DNA of 64,000 bases from Pseudomonadota bacterium (GTDB lineage: Bacteria > Pseudomonadota > Gammaproteobacteria > Xanthomonadales > Ahniellaceae). The notes beneath the pieces are model-generated. The model saw only the letters and a program-made list of their open reading frames with translations. It made no database searches and was not told where the DNA came from. Each line of letters opens with the position of its first letter. Position 1 is the first letter of the stretch. The position numbers and the translations under genes were made by a program. The DNA is taken from assembly GCA_022843465.1 (NCBI GenBank), contig JALHNO010000001.1, positions 316,124-380,123 of the forward strand, written 5' to 3'. This document shows, piece by piece, positions 62,952 to 64,000 of this stretch.

Positions 62952-64000
62952 TCGCCGTTGCCATTGTCCCCGAGCGGATTCCATGGAGCGAGTAGGTCGG
63001 GTCCCGCGAAGCGGTACCCGACGTCGGAGTGTCCGCAGCGAGTAGGTCGGGTCCCGCGAAGCGGTACCCGACGTCGGAGTGTCCGCAGCATCAAGCCCCG
63101 CGACCACAACCTCCGCAACCACAACCTCCGCAACCACAACCGGAGCAACCGTCGCTACGCCGTTCCATGCGCGCAGAAGAAATCGGCGAGACCGCGCGGC
63201 GGATACCGCTGCGCGGGATCCGCCCTACGCGCTACACCGTCAACGTCAACATCAAGCGAGTAGGTCGGGTCCCGCGAAGCGGTACCCGACGTCGGAGTGT
63301 CCGCAGCATCAAGCCCCGCGACCACAACCTCCGCAACCACAACCTCCGCAACCAAAACCGGAGCAACCGTCGCTACGCCGTTCCATGCGCGCAGAAGAAA
63401 TCGGCGAGACGACGCGGCGGATACCGCTGCGCGGGATCCGCCCTACGCGCTACACCGTCAACGTCAACATCAAGCGAGTAGGTCGGGTCCCGCGAAGCGG
63501 TACCCGACGTCGGAGTGTCCGCAGCATCAAGCTCCGCAACCACAACCTCTGCAACCACAACCTCCGCAACCACAACCGGAGCAACCATCGCCACGTCGCT
63601 CGATACTCGCAGAAGAAATCGGCGAGACGGCGCGGCGGATACCGCTGCGCGGGATCCGCCCTACGCGCTACACCGTCAACGTCAACATCAAGCGAGTAGC
63701 GAGTAGGTCGGGTCCCGCGAAGCGGTACCCGACGTCGGAGTGTCCGCAGCATCAAGCCCCGCGACCACAACCTCCGCGACCACAACCTCCGCAACCACAA
63801 CCGGAGCAACCGTCGCTACGCCGTTCCATGCGCGCAGGAGAAATCGGCGAGACCGCGCGGCGGATACCGCTGCGCGGGATCCGCCCTACGCGCTGCACCG
63901 TCAACGTCAACATCAAGCGAGTAGGTCGGGTCCCGCGAAGCGGTACCCGACGTCGGAGTGTCCGCAGCATCAAGCCCCGCGACCACAACCTCCGCAACCA
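62952..64000. repeat. 218-bp tandem array with paired hairpins, open at the right edge
   Basis: AGTAGGTCGG recurs at 62991, 63041, 63259, 63477, 63702 and 63920. After one 50-bp short unit the period is 218 bp (225 once, from a 7-bp insertion at about 63692-63698). Each unit has three parts: a hairpin (GTCGGGTCCCGC / GCGGTACCCGAC, GAA loop), a 15-bp minisatellite based on CCGCAACCACAACCT, and a second hairpin (GGCGGATACCGC / GCGGGATCCGCC). Units are near-identical, so expansion is recent. The open frames within are by-products of the period; the minus strand reads Cys-Gly-rich in one frame. The left part (62952-62987) is ordinary spacer. Confidence 0.9.

Noticed and set aside
62988..64000. 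CRISPR array or multi-copy protein gene
   Set aside because: The 218-bp units are identical throughout with no spacers; the open frames on both strands simply follow a period of 218 that is not a multiple of 3 and change frame from unit to unit.

Overview
The window is about 64 kb of GC-rich DNA (low-to-mid 60s % GC by eye) from a free-living gammaproteobacterium, most likely of the Lysobacterales/Xanthomonadales (Rhodanobacteraceae-like). This rests on the TonB-dependent receptors of the Xanthomonas/Caulobacter type, the secreted peptidases with lineage-typical C-terminal add-ons, glucose use by the Entner-Doudoroff route, and hairpin-rich intergenic repeats of the kind common in that order. 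No rRNA, tRNA, phage, transposase or CRISPR array was seen.

Layout. 1-0.93 kb: gene-free repeat zone (hexanucleotide array inside an inverted repeat, a chain of hairpins, four 49-bp hairpin repeats). 0.94-5.8 kb: GntP-type permease, TonB-dependent receptor and type 2 PHA depolymerase, readable as a polyhydroxybutyrate/3-hydroxybutyrate scavenging locus. 5.9-9.3 kb: hybrid histidine kinase with a sodium/solute-symporter sensor. 9.5-24.5 kb, mostly minus strand: M28 peptidase, Fic protein, fused indolepyruvate ferredoxin oxidoreductase, two diguanylate cyclases, gamma-glutamyltransferase, an Asp-box propeller lipoprotein and a DUF6159 membrane protein.

24.6-57.9 kb is the core: a sugar and glycan utilisation island with two parts. 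The first appears to be controlled by the LacI-type repressor at 50.8-51.8 kb. One identical 14-bp palindrome (TGACAACGCTGTCA, one copy inverted) overlaps the -35 region in front of four transcription units: GH3 beta-glucosidase; TonB receptor with a halogenase-SapC-JmjC-halogenase-deacetylase cassette behind it; SGLT-type sugar symporter; and glk-zwf-pgl-edd-eda. Together these would release glucose from beta-glucans, import it and carry it to pyruvate. The second is a galactan/galactose block: GH53 endo-galactanase, aldose dehydrogenase, lactonase, dgoK, dgoA and a GntR regulator. It is a De Ley-Doudoroff pathway that lacks galactonate dehydratase here. The island is interrupted at 44-50.6 kb by RarD, a secreted beta-sandwich protein, an NAD-binding protein, an M14 carboxypeptidase and its helical partner.

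57.9-63 kb: small lipoprotein, small membrane proteins, a trimethylamine-dehydrogenase-family flavoprotein with an altered substrate pocket, and a CE1-like esterase. 63.0-64.0 kb: a 218-bp tandem array that runs off the right edge.

The best candidate for an undescribed system is the receptor-linked cassette at 27.5-36.4 kb: two flavin-dependent halogenases, SapC and a JmjC-like dioxygenase in one tightly packed operon whose substrate is not obvious. The four-site LacI regulon and the palindrome over the fic start follow.
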